Source: Syngnathus acus
Taxonomy: Eukaryota; Chordata; Actinopteri; Syngnathiformes; Syngnathidae
Direction of reading: 5' to 3'
Assembly (NCBI RefSeq): GCF_901709675.1
Contig: NC_051088.1
Location: forward strand, 11,186,193-11,250,192
Length of the DNA stretch: 64,000 bases
Of this stretch, positions 48,978 to 61,300 are shown in pieces; positions within the stretch are counted from its first letter, which is position 1; the number at the start of each line of letters is the position of its first letter. The notes beneath the pieces are model-generated. The model did no database searches, was not told the origin of the DNA, and saw only the letters and a program-made list of their open reading frames with translations. Both the position numbers and the translations under genes were made by a program.

Positions 48978-49233
48978 CATCCGGTTATCAGAAACAGTGC
49001 ACTCATTTGGCAAAGACATCAGTATACTCTTAATTACGAAGTGCACTTTTGAGATGATCGACCGGTTAAGTTTGGATATTCTTCATTTATTCATTCACTA
49101 GTAAACAATTGTAGGTTATTTACTTACCAAAAATTACACACAGTTAACTGCTGTTTTGTGCTACCTGCATAGGGGCATTTATGTGGTGGTGAACAAGCCT
49201 GATGTTGACAACGAAGAGCATCAGAGCTGTCCT

Positions 49234-49289
49234 CTAGGATTGCGCTTGTGTTTGAACACCAGTCAAGTCCTTGCAAATGATCTCGTTCA
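49234..49289 (-). CDS. nfatc2: nfatc2 terminal coding exon
   Basis: The minus strand reads GCTCTGCAG, then an exon that completes the split Val codon and encodes [17 protein letters not shown] followed by TAG. The human end is VNEIIRKEFSGPPARNQT after LDD; here LDD ends the exon at 56647 in phase 1 (GACG|GTGAGT), so frame and family agree. The exon is separated by a 7.36-kb intron. Human isoforms differ in whether this terminal exon is used, so alternative ends are plausible here too. Confidence 0.88.
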
Positions 49290-52200
49290 CTGCAGAGCAA
49301 AAAAGGAAACATTTTTAAAAAAACATAAGAATGGAAAAATTAAGTCAATCATGTTGATTAACCAAGACTCCTGGAAACTAGCTTCCAAAAATGGACTGCA
49401 CTACTCAGCAGCAAACAGAAGAGTGTGCTGTTGTTTTAGTTTCAATTAGGTTCCAGTCACAGGAGGAGTTTGATCGTGAGGCAAACAAGCAAATAGTGCG
49501 CTCTTTTTTGAACAATTCATTTATAGTTTTGAAGTGGATATATGAAATATGCAACACTACAACCAGTCCAATACTAAACATTCTTTAAAAAGCATTTTAT
49601 CTATGGCCTTATAATAAACGTATGTGATAAAATGCGTGAAACAATTTCTAGATGTCAAATGCTGCTATAAATAAACAAAGATTTCAATAAAAAGCCACAC
49701 AAAGATTTCTTATATACGTCACGAATCGTTCGAATTGGCCACATGAATTGAAAGTCAGAGGGCGTGCTTCTATTGAATCGTGCTATATAATCACTTCCTG
49801 CTGATGACATAAACCCACAAGCCAGGGCGTTGAAATGGAAACTTTGTTTGCACCAAGGTTCTAAAAATAGAAGCATAAAGGATGGCAGGAGCAGGCAGAG
49901 GAGTTTTGACAGCGTTGCAATCAGGACTGAAGAAGTACATACACGCACTTGTACTGTCCACAAAAGTGTTTGTGTTCTTTCCTGTAGGCCCGAAGAAATG
50001 AGGAAGTTCAACTTGCTGTCAGCTGTCTTGAACACAATGACGAGCAGCAAACAGAGATCGTCACAATATTGCAGGGCACTCAGCGGTGAAGAGTAACTTT
50101 GCACGGGAGTCAGATGTCCAACATCAAACACACAACGTGGAGAAAACGTGTGGTTTAAAGTTGGAATCACCCTGCGTGGTTGAAGTCACACAATTCAGAA
50201 TTGACCCATTTTTTCTTCTCAAGAGACACAATTGAGATATGTGTCAAAGCAGTGTACAGTAAAGTATATATTCAGATTGGAAATGCGGATACAAATCCAA
50301 CACAAATTTAAAGTTATTTGCTCATGCGAGTTTGACGTCATGGATATACACCGATTTATACGTATTAGTGTCTGCCCAAAAAACACAACAAATGCCATAA
50401 TACAAAAAATGCGCAGAAGCGTGTTGACCATTGTCTTTGCTTTTAGGTGCCGTGCTTGTGTTTTTATGAAACACTCAGAATTGCCTTGTGTAAGAAATAC
50501 ATATAAATTTGTCTTGCCTCAAAAGTCAAACCAAAATTTGGGGAGTTTTCAAACAAAAATGGATCATTGTTAGCTTAATGCTACAGCAAGTCATGTTGAG
50601 TCGGAAATTCAGGAGACCACCAACCAAATTGGCTGTCAAAATAAACAGCTAATGTAATCACCGGTCAAGCATGTGTGTGTGTGTGTGTGTACATTGGCGC
50701 TTAGCGACATTATAACCCGCCAATGCTTCCACTATGTCACTAGCGACTCATTAGGTCCGATGACTAATGCGAGTGATTCAAAGTGGGCCAAAAAAGCTCC
50801 TTGCTTGCTATTCAGGCCATTACGTAGCTTGTTGTGTCTGCGCCTTTTGTAACCATGGGAACGCACAGCTCCACTCATTTGATCTGAAATCGCTGAATTT
50901 ACACTGGAAACATTTTGCAGTACAAAACCAAACCATAATGTCACAAAACGGACATAATAACAACACTATACTTGCACAAGACATGACTCATGTATGAGCA
51001 GCAAAGTGACACAGGTTAAGTGTGCTTTCTATCATCAACTAAGATATGTTTGTAATGAATTAATAATGCTAGTCTGAGAAATTAAGTGAAATTAGTTTCC
51101 TATGGCACAAAAACAGAAGAGCAAGATTAGAAAAAAAAGCAGACATATCGAGGTAAAAGAGGATATCTGGCCACCAAAATTTCTCAATACAAAGAGTGAG
51201 TCAACATTTCTAATAAACAAGTCTGACTGAGAAGGAAGTGCCACTACAACTTAACTGTTATTCTCAACAAAGTAACTTCATTGACTGCTGTGCTCTATTT
51301 AAAGCCGTCAGCAACATAATGGTGAGTCAAAGGGTGTAACTAAAAATACAAACACCTACATAACAGCTCACTATATAAATAGCATTTGTTTTAAAAAGTC
51401 AATAAGCAAAACCGCGAGGGGAACATACTATGGAAAATGAATGACTCAATCAAGCCAATCTAGTATTTAATCCAGAAGATTCAGTGTCACTTTCAAGTGC
51501 CAAGACGGAAGAGTGAACTGCTGTAGAAGCACGCAGCCAGAGCGATCCAGCCCACAATTACTCGTGCAATCTACTTCCAAACTTCCGACTACCGTTTTTT
51601 TCCGTGTATAATACGCAAAATTTAACTAATTTATTGTCCTAAAATCTGGGGTGCGCATTATACATGGGTACAATTTTTTTTAAATTTTTTTAAAAAATTT
51701 TTTTTTTTTTTTTTTTTTTTTAAGAAAATCATGGTACTGGTACGAGTATTGATTTATGTATTGTTCTCTTCTTGTCATGTTGTGAAAGAATGTGGGTTGA
51801 ATAAATACCGAAAGAACAATAGTGTGTTTGTACTGTGCTCTGGTCATTTCGTCAAAGAAGGGATAATAGTCCTCTTCTCTTCTTGACTGACAATGAATGT
51901 GATAGCTTAATACAATCAGCAAATAACAAAATGCGTATTACAGGTAATATTTTATTTCACAACACTTTGCCTTGTTCCTTTCGTCTCTGCTGTTCACTTC
52001 AAACACGCTCCATACGAACGCAATGCTCTCGTATCAGACGCTTGCTCGATCACCTGCTCGTTTGCTGTCACAATGTACCCTACACAAATCCGAAACATTT
52101 GTTGCGGCGCCGAGTCACGACGAGGGGCAAGTTTTGGTTTCCAAGGGTGTTATTATTCCTCTTCAACGTCTCTCCCATACAGAGCCGCCTTTTTCACATG

Positions 52201-52366
52201 TCCGCACGTCACTTTCCTCTCTTTTCATCTGATCGCGGTGGTGCCTTTATGGGCAGTCGGAGAAATCAACGCCAACAAAAAAAATACATCCAGCCTAGTT
52301 AAGACCATACCAAAGACTATAAAAATGGGACCCATTGCCTCCCTGCGTGTGTGACGATCATTGGGA

Positions 52367-52399
<33 letters not shown>

Positions 52400-55300
52400 A
52401 AAAAAAAAAAAAAAAATTGGGTGCGTATTATACATGGGTACAGGCTTTTTTCCAGCATCAACATGCCATTGTTAGGGTGCGTATTATACATGGGGGCGTA
52501 TTATACACGGAAAAAAACGGTACTCCCTGTCGTCACGGTAAATACAGCCTTGGACATATATTTGTTTAAAATGCAAAGAAAAGTTTGTATCGCCAACAAT
52601 TCCAAGTGAATAAATGAAAGTACTTTATTTAATGTTAAACTTGCAGACTAATCAAAAGTTGGTTTCTTGCCCTTTGCCACCTAAGCACATTCTAACCATA
52701 TTTCTTTTAGGGTGAGCATGTGAGTAGCTAAACTGGATTCTCTGCTGTCGTCACCACATCAGCCGCCATGTTTATTTTAAGTCTGTGCTGGAATTTGCTT
52801 GGCCACCTAATGCCTTTGGGCCACTTTCATCTCCCTGCTCGTAGCCGCAAATATTCAATCTGCCACCCTGGAGCGTGAAACACGTTTAAAGAAGCCGTAA
52901 CACAGAGTGCTTTAACTGGATCTAATGAAGGCTTGGCACTCTGGCCGCTGCTCACGTCAATAGGAGAGTGTCTGGCTCCTGAGAGCGGCGCCGGGGTGGG
53001 GGGACACACACAGGTGACCTGCTGGGAGCTGACATTGATGTGTTTGTGCATAGTCATGCGTGCACGACACCTTAGAACACGTTCAAGTAACTGAAAAGAC
53101 GGATAAAAACAATGATGTCCATTTTTTTTCCACTGAGGGCCACAAACAGAAAAATGAGAGCGTAAATGTACATCTTAAGGTAGCACAAACCATGACCTCT
53201 TGTTTCAAGTTATTGGCAGAGGTACCGTATTTTCCGGACTATAAGGCGCATTGGACTATAAGGCGCACCTTCAATGAATGGCCCATTTTAAAACTTTGTC
53301 CTTATATAATGCATCATGTCAGATTTTTAATCCAAATCAAGTCATTCTCCATTTTATCTTTTTTATTTCAACTTCAGATGCAACAAATTACTTTATAATC
53401 ACAAAATAATGATCCATAGTCTTTTTGATTCATGATTCATAGTCTTCAGCGGGCCACTTATGATTGATTTTATGACACAATGCTTCGGGCCAGTTTAATT
53501 TTAGGAATTTGGTCCATATATAAGGTGCACCGGACTATAAGTCGCACTGTTGGCTTTTGAGAAAATTTTAGGTTTTTAGGTGCGCCTTATAGTCCGGAAA
53601 GTATGGTACGTACAAATCCTCTAAAACAGGCCATACACGTGTAACAAGGCCATTGTGTGTGCTAAGACGAATGTGTGTCCAAGCTGTCAACTGTGTGCTT
53701 TATCTCCCTCCACAGGCCCAATCTTCACCGACCGTTTCACCTGCTCCACTGCCTCTGACCATTTTTTTCCACAGCCACTCACCACAATGGCAGAGGCCGT
53801 GCCACCTTTCCTGCCTACTTCTGAAGTAACTCGCTTGAGAAGGTAGACGACCCTTTGTCAAGTTTGAACACGCAACATGGAAACGTGTGGGGGCTGCAAA
53901 CAGAAGCGCTCTACAGGGGAGCGGGGGGCGAGACATACAAAGTTTGCGTGTTGCACAGAAGAGGAAAAACCTGACTTTCATTTAACACTGAGATACATCA
54001 GTTATCACCATGCAAAGTAAACTTACAGTATATCAGGATGTGGCCTCCCACGACTCCAAAAAATGACAACATGTTGTCGGCAAGCTTGCAAATGTGGGGA
54101 ATGCCCCCTAATGTTTCCATGGTGCATTCAACTAAAGTTGTGTTCCTGCTATTCCGCAAAGTGTGAGTGCAGTTGTATATATGTGTCGGGTCATATGTTG
54201 AACTAGGGGTAGGACTTAGTGCTTTAAGTGGGAAAAAAAGTGCTGGTACTCCCGTTATCGGTGGTGGTGGTGGTGAATATTAATTCATTAGAAAATATAT
54301 TATAGATTAGATATTGGAAAAATTAATAAACACATTTTAGACAGACAATATAAAAATGCTCCCAGGGAATGACCAAAAATATTACTGCAGCTTGCTGAGT
54401 CATTAACAGTAGTAGTAAAACTCTTCTTTGTCTGCATAACTATTATACTGCCCCCCTGTGGCCAACTCTCACACACCAGAAAGCGGTGCAATGAATTAAC
54501 CAGATGCCCCAACTGCTGAATTCTTTACATTCTATTCAATAACAGTATATGTATTTATGAAGTAAAAGATCATCAAGTATTATTTTCCTGATTAAGGCCC
54601 ATTGAATTGGCAGACAATTGGGTACCAAGGCAGAAAATTGATTGGCTACCGCTTGACTGAAGAGAAACAATGAAAAAATGTGCAATGTTTGCGCTGCCAG
54701 TTAAATCCAAGAGGCTTTTGTTAGCTTTTTATCAGTATAGTTAATATGTGGGTGAGGATTAATCACGGTCCATAAATAGCCGTACAGACAATATGATAAG
54801 CCATAGTAGTGATGTCTCTAGGGACACACTAGATCAAATATTTTGGTATGCAAAAATTGCTTGGTTGGCTAGTCTTCAAGTGATTATGCAGAATAGCTGC
54901 CTGCTAAAAGACAACAGTGCACTATTCAGAGCATGTCTGTGCCATTAATCTGAGCAACATAAAAAAAAAAGTAAAAAATTAACCACTCCTTCAAACATTC
55001 TGTTAACTATGTCTGAGTTTCCACCCCGCCTACTATTTTTGAATTCTAAAATTATGCCTACAGTTGATTTTGCGTCACATCATCTTTCAAGTGACACCCA
55101 CACATTGACACTATATGTTGATAGAGAACAAGGCTAAAATTATCACCAGAGTGGCTAAAGCCTGTTTTCTCGATGGCTCTGCCTTGAGCAATTGATAGCA
55201 TTTTTTTTTTCCTGCCTTGCAACAAGGAGAATGTGTTCATATTTTACTTGGCGAGTTGCTGTTCTGCTGTAGCCACCTAGATTGTACAGATAATTATTTA

Positions 55301-58300
55301 GGTTATAAAAAAATGCTAACTTGGCTTTATATTTGCGATTCTCATGAAATACAAAGCGACGCAGGTGCTACACGACATTGTTCACAAACCCATCACCTGA
55401 TTTCGATCAGTGAAAGCGCCTCATTTCTCACGCGCATGAAAACCACTTTTGCTTGTTGCGGTTAATTTTGCTCATTAAAAACCTGATCCAAAAAGGTTCA
55501 TTTCAAATCTGTCAAACTAAGTGAACTAAATGATCGAATAACAAATATTCAAGTAGCAAGGGCATTAAAAGTGATCAAATTCAAAATTTTACAGATCCCA
55601 TTTTAATGCCTGCTCTTTCTGAAGGCTGCTGCTTGTTAGGGTTCTTCTCTAGCACAACCATAGTGCTATGACAGTAACACCAGGAAATATGTAAAAGGAA
55701 AAGCTGAACAAACACTCAGGCACGCTTGGCTGTCACCAACTCGAGAAGACAGGAGCCCAACAGTATCACTGTTCTCCCAAGTGTTCATTTAACAAGTCAC
55801 AAGCCTGTTTCTGTTTACTGTGGAGAGGAACCTGGTGAGCTCCGTCCAAAAAACACAAATTCCAGTGCTGCTGGAATTTTTTTTTCCATTGAAACCACAC
55901 AACACAAACAACCCTTTCCTTTTCCCCTAAAAAATGCCCCTCCACCCTCTGGTTCTATCTCGCACACATCGTGTTGGATTTCTGGAGCGGAGCAGCTGCA
56001 AAAAGGAATTCCTGGAGCCAGATTGGCAGAATCGTGCGGTCGGGAAAAAGTCAATCCTCTGGTGGGTTCCCCTGCAGGATCTGGTGGGGGCGTGAGGGGG
56101 ATACAGGGCCAAGGAGAAGCCCCGGCCAACGACAACAAACAAAGAGGCTTTCCCCGGCTCTCCCCCGGCCAGGCCGCTCCACTCCTTGACAATGGTTGTC
56201 ATGGAAGTTGTTTTCACATCATAACAGTATCAACGTGTCGACACTTTGATTCGCCTCACTTAAAAAAAGTTTGCTCGATAAACCCATGCAAACATGTCAC
56301 CTGACTACAAGAGGGGAATCTCCAACAAAGTTTAGAGAACCTTTTGCTCCAAAATAAGGAAGTCTGCTGGATGAGGCCTGACATTAATTCTGTCGGGGGG
56401 TATCGCGGGGTGGACAGGCTGAAGCACAAACATATGAGTCACCATCGATGTTATTTCCACCCAGAGTGGCGTGTCATCACACCTCGCTTGAGAAGAATGA
56501 GCTGTTTGATCACAGCAAGGAGACGAAGATGATATTGTAAATATCCTTCAATTGTTTGAGAGGAGGCTAAGATCGCCATCTGCGTCTCGGCTGATAAAAG
56601 CTACGGCACTCATTCAGAGTAAGTAAAAATATGAACTTACACTCACCGTCATCTAGGTAGGCCTGGTCCAGGTTCTCCTCCTTCACCATCACCCTCCTGG
56701 CTCTGTCGGCTGGTGTGCCCTCAGGAGGCACTCTGGCTTTCTGCTGCCCTTTGTGGGCGTACGTCTGCTGCTGGATCACGGTCGGGTATTGCTGAGGGGG
56801 TGGCGACGGGTCGTTCCCTTGCGGGGAGTAGCCTTCGCAATAAATGGCGGGCTGGTTGTCAGGATGCGCTTGGTCTCCAGCCCGAAGCAGGAGGTGGTTG
56901 GTGGGGGAGAACTGGATGATGGATGGGTGCTGGCCTCCGCCCATCGGTTCGGCAGGTGGCGCCTGGGAGCCCACGTGGACCAGGACGGAGCGGTGGGGGT
57001 CGGGGAGCACGGGCCCAGTCTGCTGATAGGTGCACGGGTTGCTGTTCAGGCTTTTCCCTGCACGAGAGAAGACAATGGCCGGGCTCTGGTTCGGGAAGCG
57101 GGATTCCTGGCCCTGGAGGTTGGAGCCCAGGCGCTGGCACGAGACCATGCTGGAAACCAGGCCGTGTTCGGGGTGGAGGACGCCGTGTGGAGGGTGGTAG
57201 TAGGAATGATGTACGCCCACGATGGGGGGCACGGCAAAGCCCATGTGATCTGAGTCGTACTCGTCTAGGGGTTCAGACTTGATGGATGGAGCTGAACAAA
57301 AACAAATAGGCACTCCAGTGAGAAAATGTCAGCTGCGATGCAATCTCAAGAGTTCACTGCATCTCCTTTGCATGCTTTGCTTCAAAAGCTGGCCATCTTT
57401 GTACCTGAATTGCTAAGGCCCAATATCAATTTAGCAAGTGTGAACACAGCATGATTAGACTTTACAGTCGCTGGCAAATGGCTTGTCATGTGATGATCTT
57501 ACACGGCAGTGGCGTGTAGCTGAAATGCTGGGGCTGACTACGTTTCCTCTTCCCGTTGAGCACGCAGAAGGTCACTTTGACAGGATGGCAGACGGACAAG
57601 TCGCGGTAGGGAGGCACTTCCACAAACAGCATGCTCTTCAAGACAACAGGAACATTTAAAAGACTCCGCTCTTCATGTGCACGGACTTGTAACACAGATT
57701 CAATCGTGCCGTGTCATATACGTACCGGCTGGCTCTTATCTTTGTCCACAGTCGCTTCCATTTCCCAAATTTGCATCCCATCTGAAAGGTGAAATCAGCA
57801 GTCGGTTACTAGTCAACATACGGTGAAGATTGCATTTGAGCTAATCGGAGAAAACAGCATTTTTATTGAATTCTGAACCAAAGTGGACACATAAATGGAA
57901 TGTCACATTCATAGTATCTAATTGTTTGACTTGGAAGTCTACTTGATTCATGGAGGATGACGTAAATCGACATTATGCATATTAGTTCCATTCACTTCAA
58001 GATGGGTAAACTTCAGTAAAAAATAATAAACACAATTTCCTCCAGTATTCACAATTCCCCAAATTACTGTGTGGTCGAATTTTACAGTTATTTAATGTTA
58101 TTTGCATTTTTATTTTTTACAAGCATAGTTGCTACCCAGTTCAAACAAGCCACACTAAGGGTCATGGTTTGTGCAGTGATGGAAACAATTTTTAAAATTA
58201 TTTCTCAATGTTTTACAAACAAGATAATAGTCAAAGAGTTTGGTCTTCTGGTGTGTCAACAAACAAGTAAATCTTTTGTTTGAATTTTCCTGAAAATGTG

Positions 58301-61300
58301 TTTACACGCAAGACGTTCTACACTGCTACATAGGAGGGGCTAATTTGCATAATAACCGGCCCCACAAGGAACTTCTCCACCAATGAGCTCAGCTGGGCGA
58401 AAATCCAGACACGTGATCAATTACTGGACTTTCTCCAGTTGCTGGACTACACTATCTGGAACAATATCAATACGCAAGCTCCTAGAATGATTCAGAATGT
58501 TCCTGTAGCTGGGAAAGCCTTTTGTCAGCTTGCTAATTAAAAGCACACGGCTTAAATGAGTCAGATGGGGGAAAATGGATTCCAAATATGTTGCCAACGG
58601 CCTACCATCAACTCCACTACTCTATGACGGCTTTCTTGGCACTTGTGTTTGTTTGCACTGTGTTGCAACTCCACTCTAAGGGAGACCCCGACATTTGCTT
58701 TGCTCGCCCCTCTGGACATAATTATGAGAGGAAGTGGAAATTCAAAAACGGGGGTTGGGCCCAGTATTGCACAAGCCGGCAGAGCTCCAGACCAACGCAG
58801 CTGTCTCCCATTCAGAAGGATTCCGCAGTTGTGCCCGCACAAAATTCTCCAAAACACCGGTAATCCCTTTTTGAAGGATTTCTTTTTCCATGTCAGCCTC
58901 ACTGTCCGTTTATTGCCGCATGGCGTAACATGGCAGCAGGGAAACCCCGTTGATTACGGTGGTACCCTCTACAAAATTTGGTATTTTTTGCGTGTAATCT
59001 AGCTATATGTCCAACCAACATACTATTTTTTTTAATGTATCAATAAAAGAACAATTAATTGTGACGGCAATGCAGCAAAGCCAGCGAAGAAGTCCAAGAG
59101 AAAGTGAAGCGTCGCGGAGATACAGTTCATTGTACGATGAAAATGTAAGCTTGAGAGTGACCTTCTGAGTCAGCAGTCACTTTCTTGTTGCGGTTATTGC
59201 AGAACTAGCGAGCGAATGCGGAAAATCACGAGAGGATGTGAAACGATGCCACTCACCCTGCGTCTTCTCCATAAAAACGACTTTGGAATCGGAGCTGAAG
59301 TTCTGCCCGCTCAGGATCATCTGCTGGCCTCCCTGAACGGAGCAGCTGTCCAAGTCCTGTTTCTCCACGATGGGAAGTTCATGTGCCGAGCGCTGAGCTG
59401 CAAGGGAGGCACTCGTGTTATGAAACTCGTTTCCCAGCTTTTGGGAAAATTAATATTTGAACCTGATGCCGATTGCACAGCCACAAAAGGTCTTATAATT
59501 CTGGCTTTGGGCATTTTTTTCAACCAAATAATTACTGTAACTTACTTTTTGACAACTATATAAGTCATGACAGTCACTAATTCGTGTACAAACTCATTCG
59601 GGCTACATCGCCACCATCAAAAAGGAACTCCGTCATAAACCAAAGACCGCCGGTGCACTATTGAAGGCAGCTATGGCAACAATTGAAACGCGCTTTTCCT
59701 TATCATTAGACATCACATCATACAATGAAGTTGCTTTAAATCAAAAAAAACAAAATACTATTCCAGTGGAACATGCAGCTTCCTCTTCCTGCACTTCATC
59801 ATCATGCAACTGAAACAACAGTGGCAAAGTGCGGTGGCAACAAACAACCGCGTAACCTTTGAACCCTCGTGCACGACTACAACCGTGACACCCGCCTGAC
59901 GGATGTCTTGCGTGCAGACAGGCAGAGACGAGATTTGACAGACCGGAAATGATGCTTCATAAAGCTGAATTTTTGCTGTCACAATTTTCTCTAACAGGAA
60001 AGTTGTGTTCCTAGCAAAGCTGAATGAAAAATGAAGCTCTTGTTTGAGTTTTGATTACACCGTCTCTTTAATAAGACTGTGTAAACAAACTTGGATGTAG
60101 CCAAGCTGCACTCACACAGTCGAGCAAACACGGAGTAACTCACGCTGCCACGCGAGCATAAAGACATCTTTGATTGCTACAAACTCATTTGAATGTTGGA
60201 GGATCAAAAAATATACAGCAGAGAAAGAAAGCAAAGAGTGTTTTCTATTTTTCTTACAACACTCGATGGGGTGCGAGGCCACTTGTAGAGAGACGCTCTG
60301 TCCTCCGGGCTGCGGTATGTGCACGCGGAACACCAGGCGGACACGCGTGTTCTTTCGCCCGACGTCCGTCTCGCCCTTCCTCAGCTCGATGTCGGCATTC
60401 CGCAGCTTCAGGATACCAGCACAGTCGATTCTGTGAGACGGAATGAATAAACACAGTGTTGGCTAAATGTTAGAAGTAGCTGTCGGCCAGAATTGGATGC
60501 ACGCCATTCGTTAGAGAGGTATCAAAAGGTATCGATTCATTGACAACAAATGGATTATCAAATTAATCGGCTTATATTTTAATTATCGAGTCATCGTCTA
60601 CAGGCATTTTTTTAACTTAAGCTTGTCTAAATCTTTTGATTTCGGGCTCTCAAAAGTAATCGTTTTCTGATTTCTTACGTTCTTCATGAAAGTGGATTTA
60701 TTTATTTATTATATTCTCACATTGCTCTCATGTTGTTCTTTGGTTCCAGGGGCATCTCCAGGACTTTGGTTCCATTGATAATCTTCTCTAAGCTGTTTGT
60801 CGTCACCGTCTTGCCGGTGATGCGGTGCACTTGGTAGAAGGCGTGCGGCTTGAGAATGCGCTCGTCCGCCGTGCCAATGAAGATTTGCAGGCCGAGCGCC
60901 TCTTTGCCTTTGTAGCCGCGCAACTGCAGAAAACAAAAAAGAATGTTGGATTGCGCAATGAGCAACAACATGAAAACGACTGTACGCCACACGTTAAACC
61001 GGTTGTGTGTCTGCCATTATTTTATTCCTGTGAAAGTGGCTTACAAAACAAAAAATCTGATGAGCAGCCGACAGAGAGCGCATTGTAGTCCAAAATGTGT
61101 TTGCTTGAATGACAAGAGATACTTTTTTTACTCCTGGGAGTGACATTTTACATCTTTGCAACATCTTTGCAACATCTTTGACGACGGCCAGTAACTATGG
61201 CAACCGCAGGGAGTGGACAGAGGAGAAACCGAGCGCAAACATGAGCGGTCGGTCGGTTGTCACGGCGACGTGCAGGAGCAGTGAGTCATGACTGAACACA

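Larger units (their letters stand above)
40213..49233. other. gene desert between kcng1 and nfatc2, including nfatc2 3'UTR
   Basis: AT-rich, with no supported coding exon. The right part (left of 49233) should be nfatc2 3'UTR; its end cannot be fixed because TTTATT signals are frequent. Contents: a teleost dispersed repeat (40492-40695), GT array (40868-40913), GTCC array (42190-42208), a hAT-tail-like fragment near 42450-42515 (GCGGACCACCGGTTGACAAT) and a hAT MITE (48621-48950). Confidence 0.5.
49290..56646. other. last nfatc2 intron (7.36 kb)
   Basis: Contains a GT array (50672-50690), a 929-bp TA-flanked element (51592-52520) and the second TA-flanked MITE (53225-53606). A GC-richer patch at 55726-56304 is open on both strands (192 codons plus, 125 codons minus). 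The plus frame has no proper ATG at its start, and I do not recognise either product. No other exon is supported. Confidence 0.5.

Noticed and set aside
49655-50170. 171-codon minus-strand frame just before the nfatc2 terminal exon
   Set aside because: It begins at GTG rather than ATG and has no recognisable domain or splice border; best seen as chance openness in an intron.
51835-52302. 155-codon frame as a transposase
   Set aside because: It lies inside the 929-bp element but shows no DDE-type or helix-turn-helix motif and is too short; the element looks non-autonomous.
53655-53981. Open frames on both strands near 53.7-54.0 kb as an nfatc2 exon
   Set aside because: Not similar to any NFAT segment, and the exons on both sides already join in frame without it.
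56753-57253. 166-codon plus-strand open frame
   Set aside because: It lies exactly opposite the large nfatc2 C-terminal exon; its openness is a shadow of that exon's proline/serine-rich codons.
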